Source: Candidatus Accumulibacter iunctus (GTDB lineage: Bacteria > Pseudomonadota > Gammaproteobacteria > Burkholderiales > Rhodocyclaceae). From it: a DNA stretch of 13,644 nt. This document shows, piece by piece, positions 7,509 through 13,644 of the stretch (position 1 is its first letter; each line of letters opens with the position of its first letter). The stretch lies in assembly GCA_002345025.1 (NCBI GenBank), contig DDUX01000061.1:1-13644 (forward strand). Direction: 5' to 3'. Both the position numbers and the translations under genes were made by a program. The notes below the pieces were generated by a model. The model had not been told where the DNA came from. It made no database searches and saw nothing but the letters and a program-made list of their open reading frames with translations.

Positions 7509-7976
7509 ATGGCACTGACCAAAGACGAAATCAGGACTACCTACCCGCTGCCCGTCTACAACTACAAGGTCGAAATCGACGGCAAAGCCGTCGCTTTCTC
7601 CGAAGTATCGGGCTTGAGCATTGCCTACGAAACCAGCACCTATGTCGAGAGCCCGACGAGCGGCGTTGGCCCTCGCCGGATGTACATGCCCAGCCAGCGA
7701 AAATCGGCGACCATCACCATGAAGAAGGGGATGGTCGCCGGCGTCAGCGTGCCGGTGCTCTTCGGCTGGATCAGTTCGATTCAGCTCAATCGCGTTGACA
7801 AGAAGGACATTTACGTTCGCCTTTGCGACGAGAATGGTGCCGCGGTGGTCAGTTGGAAAGTCATCAACGCCTTCCCGACCAAACTCGACGCGCCGACCTT
7901 CACCGCGAACTCGAATGACGTCGCGATCGAAAGCATGGAACTGATGGCCGACGGCGTCGTCGTCGAGCCAGCCTGA
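7509..7976 (+). CDS. Inner tube protein 1 (Afp1/Afp5-like, T4 gp19 family)
   Basis: The 155-residue product belongs to the phage tail tube gp19 family (also described as the phage-tail region protein family). YNYKVEIDG and FSEVSGL near the N-terminus and the middle KSATITMKKGM are typical of the first strands and the central loop of tube subunits, which stack as hexameric rings inside the sheath. The ATG at 7509 is preceded by GAGG at 7494-7497. It is the first of three consecutive paralogues. Being immediately behind the sheath gene and having a complete fold, it is the best candidate for the main tube subunit. Confidence 0.93.
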   Translation: MALTKDEIRTTYPLPVYNYKVEIDGKAVAFSEVSGLSIAYETSTYVESPTSGVGPRRMYMPSQRKSATITMKKGMVAGVSVPVLFGWISSIQLNRVDKKDIYVRLCDENGAAVVSWKVINAFPTKLDAPTFTANSNDVAIESMELMADGVVVEPA

Positions 7977-7993
7977 AACGGGACGACCCAGCG

Positions 7994-8437
7994 ATGTCGG
8001 AAACCGCGGCGAGCCAGCGGGCGCAGTATCCGCTGGCGGCCTACAACTTTCGCGTCACCGTCGGCGAGGCGGTGATGAGCTTCACCGACGTGTCGGGGCT
8101 GGTTCAGGAGTACCAGACGCTCACCTACAAGCACGGGTTGAGCTTCTGGGAGGGCGAGTCGATCAGCAGGTTCCGCTACGACAAATACGTGCAGCTGACG
8201 CTGAAGAAGGGCGTGATCGCCGGTCTCACCGAGATCTACGAGTGGCTGGGCAGCGGGGACCAGCCAAGCCTGAGCATCAGCCTGTGCGATGAGGAGGGAC
8301 AAGCCGTGGTGACCTGGCAGATCAAGAAGGCGCTGATCGTCAAGCTTGAAGCCCCGCCGCTGCAGGCCAGCGGCAACGAGGCGGCAATCGAGACGCTGAC
8401 GCTGATGGTGTCGGGGATCTCGGTCGAGCACCACTGA
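7994..8437 (+). CDS. Tube protein 2 (Afp5-like, gp19 family)
   Basis: The 147-residue product is a paralogue of the preceding tube protein: YPLAAYNFRVTVG, SFTDVSGLVQEYQTL and QLTLKKGVIAG correspond position by position to the first copy. It begins at an ATG 17 bases after the previous stop with only a weak purine stretch before it. In Afp/PVC systems a second gp19-type protein makes tube rings near the baseplate, and this one is placed accordingly. Which of the two forms the bulk of the tube cannot be decided from sequence. Confidence 0.92.
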   Translation: MSETAASQRAQYPLAAYNFRVTVGEAVMSFTDVSGLVQEYQTLTYKHGLSFWEGESISRFRYDKYVQLTLKKGVIAGLTEIYEWLGSGDQPSLSISLCDEEGQAVVTWQIKKALIVKLEAPPLQASGNEAAIETLTLMVSGISVEHH

Positions 8438-8461
8438 CGCCATGAGACAAGGAGCCCGACA

Positions 8462-8905
8462 ATGAGCGATCCGATCCTCGGCATGCGCTTCAGTGTGCTG
8501 TTTCTCGCCGGAGGAGCCGTGCCCAATCCGCTTGATATCCGCTTCCAGAGGGTATCGGGGCTGTCGGCCGAGGTCGAGACCGAAGCGGTGAGCGAAGGCG
8601 GGCAGAACCTCTACACACAGAAGCTGCCGCGAGGCATCAAGTACAACAACCTGGTTCTCGAACGCGGCATGGTGGTCGGTTCGCCGCTCAATCTGGAGTT
8701 CAACGCCGCGATGTCCTTGTTCAAGTTTGCCACCTCGAACGTGCTCGTGACGCTGCTCGGCGAGGACAGGCAGCCGCTTGCCGCCTGGCTGTTTCTCAAG
8801 GCCTACCCGGTCAAGTGGTCGACTTCGGATCTCAGCGCTGAGCCCGCGCTGGTGATCGACACGCTCGAACTTGCGTACACCCGCATGCAGGCGTTGAGAG
8901 TCTGA
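8462..8905 (+). CDS. Tube protein 3 / tube initiator candidate (gp19 family)
   Basis: The 147-residue product is a third gp19-type protein, more diverged than the other two: RFSVLFLAGG replaces the usual YNFRV start, while RVSGLSAEVETE and LVLERGMVVGSPL keep the family frame. A good ribosome site (ACAAGGAG at 8447-8454, seven bases before the ATG) suggests independent, efficient initiation. Its position directly before the DUF5908 and LysM baseplate genes fits an adaptor ring linking tube to hub, as tube-initiator proteins do in related systems. That specific role is inferred. Confidence 0.92.
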   Translation: MSDPILGMRFSVLFLAGGAVPNPLDIRFQRVSGLSAEVETEAVSEGGQNLYTQKLPRGIKYNNLVLERGMVVGSPLNLEFNAAMSLFKFATSNVLVTLLGEDRQPLAAWLFLKAYPVKWSTSDLSAEPALVIDTLELAYTRMQALRV

Positions 8906-8907
8906 TC

Positions 8908-9099
8908 ATGCCGGTCGAGATCAAGGAACTGGTGATACGCGTCGTGGTTGGCGACGACCGCGCCGGGGCAGGCAAAGAGGGGAAGGAGTCCCTCGCCGCC
9001 GCGTCGAAGGGCAGATTGGGTGCCGCCAACAACGAAGAAATCGTACAGGAGTGCGTGCGGCAGGTCCTGCGCATCCTCGCCAAAGAAAAGGAGAGATGA
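8908..9099 (+). CDS. Small DUF5908 family protein (Afp6/Pvc6-like)
   Basis: The 63-residue product begins MPVEIKELVIRVVV, the characteristic opening of DUF5908 proteins found in eCIS loci between tube and LysM genes. The remainder is charged (KEGKESLAAASK) and ends in a helix (IVQECVRQVLRILAKEKER). The ATG starts three bases after the previous stop without a clear ribosome site, so it is probably coupled to the gene before it. Its precise role is not established; it has been treated as an Afp6 counterpart in the particle cluster. Confidence 0.85.
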   Translation: MPVEIKELVIRVVVGDDRAGAGKEGKESLAAASKGRLGAANNEEIVQECVRQVLRILAKEKER

Positions 9100-9100
9100 A

Positions 9101-9832
9101 ATGGGGCTGGGGAATCTATTCAAGCTGGAGAAGCTGCGGATCGAGGCTTTCAAGGACGCAGACCGGAACTCCCCGGCCGATCCGCCCGGCATGGAAGTCA
9201 TGTTCAATCCCACCAGCTACAAGCGAAAGTACGAGATCGCGTTCTCTTCTCCGCAGGCCGTTGGTTCGGCCAGCAAGCCTGCGGACTACAGCTTCACTCC
9301 GCCGGGCGAACTTGCCTTCCAGTTTGTTTTTGACGGAACCGGCGTGGCATATTCCGGCGTCGAGCACATGACGCGCGCTTTGCGCGGCGAGAGCGTCAAG
9401 AAGCAGATCGAGAAGTTCGAAAAGCTTTGCCTGGACATGAACAGCGACAGCCACCAGCCCAACTTTCTCCGCATCTCCTGGGGCGATCACCTGAAGTTTG
9501 ACGCGCGGCTGCGCTCGCTCGACATCACCTACAAACTGTTCGACGAGGGCGGCGATCCGCTGCGCGCGGAAATAGACGCCAGCTTCGTTGACGACCGGAC
9601 CCCCGCAACGATCGCCCGCACCGCCGACAAGAAGTCTCCCGACCTCACGCATATCCGAATGGTCAAGAGCGGTGACACCTTGCCCTTGCTGTGCAAGGAG
9701 ATCTACGGGTCGTCCGCGCATTACCTGCGCGTGGCGGCCGATAACGGACTCGACGATTTTCGCTGTCTCGTCCCCGGACAGACGCTCCGCTTCGCGCCGC
9801 TGAAGAGCGGCGAGCGCGTGACCAGAACCTGA
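9101..9832 (+). CDS. LysM-containing baseplate/hub protein (Afp7/Pvc7-like)
   Basis: The 243-residue product has an N-terminal CIS tube/hub domain, with MEVMFNPTSYKRKYE near residues 31-45, a motif of the eCIS and phage-tail LysM proteins. It ends in a LysM domain at about 187-238 (VKSGDTLPLLCKEIYG, then LRVAADNGL and LVPGQTLRFAP). In Afp-type particles this protein joins the tube base to the spike, with LysM serving as a structural module rather than a peptidoglycan-cleaving one. The ATG at 9101 lies one base after the previous stop and has GGAG at 9090-9093. The same frame is open from 8948, but that earlier part overlaps the DUF5908 gene and is not protein-like. Confidence 0.93.
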   Translation: MGLGNLFKLEKLRIEAFKDADRNSPADPPGMEVMFNPTSYKRKYEIAFSSPQAVGSASKPADYSFTPPGELAFQFVFDGTGVAYSGVEHMTRALRGESVKKQIEKFEKLCLDMNSDSHQPNFLRISWGDHLKFDARLRSLDITYKLFDEGGDPLRAEIDASFVDDRTPATIARTADKKSPDLTHIRMVKSGDTLPLLCKEIYGSSAHYLRVAADNGLDDFRCLVPGQTLRFAPLKSGERVTRT

Positions 9833-9853
9833 TCATCCCTCGGCCAACCGATC

Positions 9854-11494
9854 ATGAGCGTCGTCACTGCCACCATCCTGAGCGAGCAAAAGCAGATCGA
9901 TGAGGTCTATCAGTTGCTGGCGATCGACATTCGTCGCGAGGTGAACCGTATCCCCTACGCGAGCCTCGTGCTGGTCGACGGCGACGCGGCGAAGCGGGAA
10001 TTCGCCCTCAGCAATGACCAGGTTTTCGAGCCGGGAAAGGAAATCGAGATCGCCTTGCGCTACGAAGCGGAGACCGAAGACGCGACGCTGTTCAAAGGCC
10101 GGGTGATCACGCACGGTGTCGAGGCGAGCGCCCACGGGTCTTTGCTCAGGGTCGAGATCAAGGACGCCGCCGTCAAGTTGACGCAGACGAGGAAGAGCGC
10201 GGTGTTCATCGACCAGTCCGACGATGAAGTGATCAAGAAGATCATCGAGGACGGCAAACTCAAGGCCGGGACGGTGGAAGTGACCAAGCCCAAACATCCG
10301 CAGATCGTCCAGTACGGCTGCTCGGACTGGGATTTCCTCGTCTCGCGTGCCGACATCCAGGGGCTGCTCACCGTTGTTGAAGACGGGGAGATTTCGGTGC
10401 GCAAGGCGGACGCGAGCGCGAAGCCCAAGCACCGCTTCGATTACGGCATTGACGAGATCTACGATTTCGAATTCCAGGTGGACGCCGGCCATCAGTACCC
10501 GAGCGTCAAGAGCAGTGGCTGGGATCTCAAGCAGGCCGCGCCCACCGACCCGGCGAACGCCAAGGCATTCTCCCTGTCGCAGGGCGACCTCGACGGCGCC
10601 AAGCTCGCCGACGCCGTCGGCTTCGAACCCTGCGCACTTTCGCATCCGGTGCCGGTGGCGCAGGAGGAACTGCAAGCCTGGGCGGATGCGCGCATGATGC
10701 GCAGCCGCATGTCGATGATCCGCGGCCGTCTGGCGACCCGCGGACTCGCCGACCTCAAGCTCCTGGACGTCATCGAGATCGACGGCGTCGGCACGCGCTT
10801 CAACGGCAAGACCCTGATTACCGGGATCTGTCATCGCGTCGATAGGGACGGTTGGCGCAGCGATATCCAGTTCGGTCTTTCGCCGCGTGCTTTCTGCCGC
10901 GAGGATGGCATCGCCGATGTACCCGCTGCCGGGCTGCTGCCCGGAGTGAGTGGCCTGCAGATCGGCGTCGTCGACAAATTCGTCGAGGACCCGGACAAGG
11001 AGCTGCGCGTCAAGGTCGTTCTTCCGGGCATCGGCGCCAAGACCGAAGCGCTGTGGGCGCGGCTGGCGGCGCCCGATGCCGGCAAGGATCGAGGGTGCTT
11101 CTTCCGTCCCGAGGAGGGTGACGAAGTCGTCGTCGGCTTCTTCAACCAGGATCCCCGACAACCGGTGATCCTCGGCGCGCTGTACGGCTCAAAAAACACC
11201 GCGCCGCAGGACTGCGCCGAAATCACCCAGGACAACCTCAAGAAAGGCTTCGTCACCAGGGCCGGTACGAAAATCCTGTTCAACGACGACAAGAAGGCTT
11301 CGCTGACGCTCGAAACCGCGTCCGAGAACAAACTCCGTCTGGACGATGACAAGGAGACGATCGAGATTTCCGACCAGCACGGCAACAAGATCACCCTCGA
11401 CAAGGATGGCATCACGATCGAGAGCGCCAAGGATCTCAAGCTCAAGGCGAGTGGCAACGTCGAGATCCAGGGCGCGAAGGTGGACGTGAAATGA
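9854..11494 (+). CDS. Spike/baseplate hub protein, gpD-gpV (VgrG-like) fusion (Afp8/Pvc8-like)
   Basis: The 546-residue product forms the trimeric spike. Residues about 1-360 correspond to the gpD/gp27-like hub, with the closing strand set FNGKTLITGICHRVDRDGW. Residues about 370-450 are a gpV/gp5-type OB-fold (GVVDKFVEDPDKELRVKVVLP through VILGALYGS). Residues about 450-546 are a string of short strands with alternating Lys/Asp and Ile/Leu (NKITLDKDGITIESA, KLKASGNVEIQGAKV) typical of the VgrG beta-helical needle. There is no lysozyme or other enzymatic extension. The start is the ATG 21 bases after the LysM gene; no strong ribosome site is visible. The tip would be sharpened by the PAAR-like protein encoded downstream. 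Confidence 0.95.
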   Translation: MSVVTATILSEQKQIDEVYQLLAIDIRREVNRIPYASLVLVDGDAAKREFALSNDQVFEPGKEIEIALRYEAETEDATLFKGRVITHGVEASAHGSLLRVEIKDAAVKLTQTRKSAVFIDQSDDEVIKKIIEDGKLKAGTVEVTKPKHPQIVQYGCSDWDFLVSRADIQGLLTVVEDGEISVRKADASAKPKHRFDYGIDEIYDFEFQVDAGHQYPSVKSSGWDLKQAAPTDPANAKAFSLSQGDLDGAKLADAVGFEPCALSHPVPVAQEELQAWADARMMRSRMSMIRGRLATRGLADLKLLDVIEIDGVGTRFNGKTLITGICHRVDRDGWRSDIQFGLSPRAFCREDGIADVPAAGLLPGVSGLQIGVVDKFVEDPDKELRVKVVLPGIGAKTEALWARLAAPDAGKDRGCFFRPEEGDEVVVGFFNQDPRQPVILGALYGSKNTAPQDCAEITQDNLKKGFVTRAGTKILFNDDKKASLTLETASENKLRLDDDKETIEISDQHGNKITLDKDGITIESAKDLKLKASGNVEIQGAKVDVK

Positions 11495-11554
11495 CCGCGC
11501 AAACCGACCGTGGGCCGATGCGGCGGCCCGACGACAACCATTGAAAGGACTACC

Positions 11555-11743
11555 ATGCAGGAAATCAAGCTGGATCTGGCGATCGAAGACGCCAACCTGA
11601 TCCTCGAGGCGCTGGGGAGTCTGCCCTTCGCCAGGGTCTACACGCTGATCGGAAAAATCCAGCAACAGGCCGCGCAGCAGCTTCAGGAGAGCGGCGCAGA
11701 GAAGGCGGACGCAGGTCCACCAATGGCCCACACGCTGGAATGA
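11555..11743 (+). CDS. Small protein of unknown function between spike and gp25 genes
   Basis: The product has 62 residues, beginning MQEIKLDLAIEDANLILEAL. An AAAGGA (11544-11549) five bases before the ATG makes this start much better than the in-frame GTG-type start at 11510. The N-terminal half reads as a strand followed by a helix (VEDANLILEAL-like heptad spacing of Leu/Ile), then GSLPFARVYTLIGKIQQQAAQQLQES, a second amphipathic helix, and a short polar tail. I do not recognise a named family, but the form, a hydrophobic helical core with an LPF turn, is similar to small phage proteins of unknown function. The following gp25 gene starts four bases after its stop, so it belongs to the operon. 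It may be a small baseplate subunit or assembly factor. Confidence 0.8.
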   Translation: MQEIKLDLAIEDANLILEALGSLPFARVYTLIGKIQQQAAQQLQESGAEKADAGPPMAHTLE

Positions 11744-11747
11744 GGCG

Positions 11748-12164
11748 ATGAGCAGCGACAGCTCCTTTCTCGGCACGGGGTGGAGCTTTCCGCCGAGCTT
11801 TGCCTCGGCGGGGAGCGACGTGCACATGGTTTCGGCGGCCGAAGACATCGAACAGAGCCTGGCGATCCTGCTCACGACGCGGCGCGGCGAGCGTGTGTTG
11901 CAGGAGGACTTTGGTTGCGACCTGAGCGAATTCCAGTTCGCCGAGGTCAGCCAGGGGCTGATCGGCCGCCTACGCAGCTTCATTGCGGACGGGCTGCTGC
12001 ATCACGAGCCGCGGATCAACCTGAACGACGTCGACGTCTCGCTGAGCGGCGCCCAGGAGGGGCTGCTGCTGATCACCATCGACTACACGGTACGTGCGAC
12101 CAACTCGCGTTACAACATGGTCTACCCGTTCTACCTGAACGAGGCGAGCTCGCCGGGCCGCTGA
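11748..12164 (+). CDS. gp25-like baseplate wedge protein (Afp9/Pvc9, GPW/gp25 family)
   Basis: The 138-residue product belongs to the GPW/gp25 family, the wedge component that nucleates sheath assembly on the baseplate. Residues about 30-60 read EDIEQSLAILLTTRRGERV followed by LQEDFGCDLSEF, the family's signature helix-turn with RRGER and the FGCDL motif. Strands around LLLITIDYTV and a short C-terminus complete the fold. The ATG lies four bases after the previous stop, with GAGG (11742-11745) overlapping that stop as ribosome site. Length and position match Afp9. Confidence 0.95.
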   Translation: MSSDSSFLGTGWSFPPSFASAGSDVHMVSAAEDIEQSLAILLTTRRGERVLQEDFGCDLSEFQFAEVSQGLIGRLRSFIADGLLHHEPRINLNDVDVSLSGAQEGLLLITIDYTVRATNSRYNMVYPFYLNEASSPGR

Positions 12165-12172
12165 CTGCCATC

Positions 12173-12607
12173 ATGTCTGATTCCATCCTCATCGAATGCG
12201 ACCAGGTCATTTTCCTCCCGGCTTTTTCGCCGGCGATCGTGGTCGTGCAACCCGGCAAACTCGAAGGCAGCGGCCCGGCGACGATTGGCGGCAAGAAGAT
12301 TTGCGTGGACGGTGACGAATCGAAGGTCTCCGTCTCCGGATGCACCTACATGACCCCGCAGTATTCGATCCCGGGCACCGGCACCTTGAAGATCTCGGCG
12401 CTGGCCGGCGACCAGAAGGCCAAGAAGACGCAGACCGGTGGCAAGCCGGTACTGCTCAAGGGCGGCAACTTCACCGCCAGGTTCGAAGTCCAGAGCCCGG
12501 CACAGCAGCCGCCACCCGGGCCGGGATCGCCAATACCGGACTCAGCGAGCGACTACAGCGGCAAGGGCATGTTCGTCACCACCAACAGCAAGTTCATGGG
12601 CGACTAG
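12173..12607 (+). CDS. PAAR-like spike tip protein candidate (Afp10/Pvc10 position)
   Basis: The 144-residue product begins MSDSILIECDQVIFLPAFSPA. It is glycine-rich with repeated short strands (VVQPGKLEGSGPATIGGKKI, YSIPGTGTLKISALAGDQ, KPVLLKGGNFTARFEVQSP), as expected for a PAAR-like cone that caps the spike. The Afp10 slot between gp25 and Afp11 genes supports this. After residue 107 it continues into a Pro/Gln/Gly linker (about 107-122) and a short tail (DYSGKGMFVTTNSKFMGD), which could be exposed at the tip. I see no toxin domain. The ATG at 12173 was chosen because the same frame upstream overlaps the gp25 gene. PAAR identity is inferred from pattern and position. Confidence 0.75.
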   Translation: MSDSILIECDQVIFLPAFSPAIVVVQPGKLEGSGPATIGGKKICVDGDESKVSVSGCTYMTPQYSIPGTGTLKISALAGDQKAKKTQTGGKPVLLKGGNFTARFEVQSPAQQPPPGPGSPIPDSASDYSGKGMFVTTNSKFMGD

Positions 12608-12622
12608 GAAACGGGGAGCGGC

Positions 12623-13644
12623 ATGGCAAACGACCAGAAGACGACGCTCCCACAAGTGCGCGACGGCACCAGCCAGTCGGGCAGGATTCTGCCTGAGCTC
12701 GATCCGCAGCATGTCCGGGTCGACGAACGCACGACGCGCGACCTGCTGGCTTTCGTGCAAGCCTACGCGCGCGAGTTGAAGTATTTCGGCATCGACGATC
12801 CCGATCAGGCACAGAAAGACTGGAGCGGTTTCGTCGGATCCATCGACCTCGACCTGGCCGTGCGCTATGCCGATGAGCCGGAGAGATTTTCGCCGGAGGC
12901 TGCGAGCGCGTACGCGCGGCCGCACTTTGCCCTGTTGCTCACTTTTCTCAAGCTGCTCGAGAACACGTGCGCGCAACTCAACACCCTGACCGGGCGGCAC
13001 CTCGAATTCTTCTACCGCGACATCCTGCGGATGATCCGCAAGCGCGCGGTTGCCGACCAGGTCCATGTGCTGGTCGAACTCGACGGCCGCGCCGATGCCG
13101 TGCAACTGCCTGCGGGAACGGCACTGCGCGCCGGCAAGGATCGCCTGGGCAGGGACCTCCATTACCGCACCAGGAACGAGCTGATCGCCAATCAGGTGCA
13201 GGTGGCGCAAGTCAGCTCGCTGCATACCGAGATCAGGCACATCGGCATTCGCGAGGCGAGCCGCCAGTGTCTGCTGCGCGGCACGCGCGAGGAAGCGTTC
13301 GTGGCGATGTTGCGAATCGCCCTCGGTCAGCCGAATCCCGGCGATCCGCTGCCGGTGCCGATTTATGCGGGCGTGCCGCCGGCCGGGTCGGAAGTGAGCT
13401 TCGAAAACCTCGTTGAGGCCCGCGATCTGCTCGCCATCGTCGACATCAAGCTCGGCATGCCGATGTTCGCCGACTTCCGCGATCTGATGCGCTTGAAGCG
13501 GCTGCGAGAGAAGAGCGATGCGGCGGACTGGCAGAGCATCAACCGGCACCTCGTCGAAGCTGGCAGGAGGCGCGACGCCGCCTTGGCGATCGATCCGATG
13601 GCTTCGAGCGAGTTCGAGGCCAACCTGCGGGCCGGGCCAGCCCA
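12623..13644 (+). CDS. Large baseplate wedge protein, Afp11/Pvc11-like, 3' end outside window
   Basis: The frame is open from the ATG at 12623 (MANDQKTTLPQVRDGTSQ) to the window end, giving 340 codons of a longer protein. A GGGGAG-type ribosome site at about 12613-12618 precedes the start. The Afp11 type of wedge protein is indicated by the early LLAFVQAYARELKYF block, by LNTLTGRHLEFFYRDILRM (FFYRD at residues 129-133), and by LPAGTALRAGKD at 162-173 followed by LHYRTRNELIANQVQV. In Afp particles this protein, with Afp12, forms the wedge ring around the hub. C-terminal parts cannot be judged here. Confidence 0.88.
   Translation, partial: MANDQKTTLPQVRDGTSQSGRILPELDPQHVRVDERTTRDLLAFVQAYARELKYFGIDDPDQAQKDWSGFVGSIDLDLAVRYADEPERFSPEAASAYARPHFALLLTFLKLLENTCAQLNTLTGRHLEFFYRDILRMIRKRAVADQVHVLVELDGRADAVQLPAGTALRAGKDRLGRDLHYRTRNELIANQVQVAQVSSLHTEIRHIGIREASRQCLLRGTREEAFVAMLRIALGQPNPGDPLPVPIYAGVPPAGSEVSFENLVEARDLLAIVDIKLGMPMFADFRDLMRLKRLREKSDAADWQSINRHLVEAGRRRDAALAIDPMASSEFEANLRAGPA

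Noticed and set aside
5845..7515. 556-codon open frame on the - strand opposite the sheath gene
   Set aside because: It mirrors the sheath gene's coding frame; long antisense frames arise from GC-rich codon bias, and the translation lacks any fold-like pattern or ribosome site.
9833..11161. 442-codon open frame on the - strand opposite the spike gene
   Set aside because: Same antisense shadow effect over a well-identified gpD/gpV spike gene.
1..13644. CRISPR array, tRNA/rRNA gene, insertion sequence or attachment site
   Set aside because: No regularly spaced repeats, no cloverleaf or rRNA signature, no transposase frame and no flanking direct repeats were seen.

Overview
The window is about 13.6 kb of GC-rich DNA (roughly 65% G+C by eye) with every credible gene on the + strand. 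Gene content, GC level and codon style suggest a Gram-negative proteobacterium, possibly a betaproteobacterium of the Accumulibacter type. That placement is an impression from composition, because there is no marker gene here.

Left part (about 1-3526): two genes of unrecognised family joined by a TGATG stop/start overlap. The first is a long alanine/arginine/glutamate-rich protein with one hydrophobic stretch; its reading frame is open to the window edge, so its 5' end is probably missing. The second is a protein of about 284 residues with two CxxC pairs that could form a zinc site. Next comes a 579-base stretch (3527-4105) without a convincing gene. It holds a diverged second copy of the 3' end of the first gene, and an extended -10 promoter candidate just before the next operon.

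Right part (4106-13644, running off the end): an extracellular contractile injection system (eCIS; Afp/PVC-like, a headless phage-tail nanomachine) in nearly the canonical Afp order. The genes are: Pvc16-type DUF4255 protein (probable tube/sheath terminator), an unrecognised 363-residue beta-rich protein, one contractile sheath, three gp19-type tube proteins, the small DUF5908 (Afp6) protein, the LysM-bearing Afp7 baseplate/hub protein, the gpD/VgrG-like spike (Afp8), an unrecognised 62-residue protein, the gp25-like baseplate wedge protein (Afp9), a PAAR-like tip candidate (Afp10) and the 5' part of the large Afp11-like wedge protein. The short gaps and start/stop overlaps fit one long operon.

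How they work together: sheath surrounds tube, the Afp7/Afp8/PAAR parts form the hub and piercing tip, gp25 and Afp11 build the wedges that anchor the sheath, and the DUF4255 protein probably caps the distal end. The expected AAA+ ATPase, tape measure and tail fibre genes are not in the window and would be looked for downstream. Points that stand out are the extra domain inserted in the only sheath gene, three tube paralogues for one sheath, two small or medium unknown genes embedded in the structural operon, and the possible cargo-like protein upstream.
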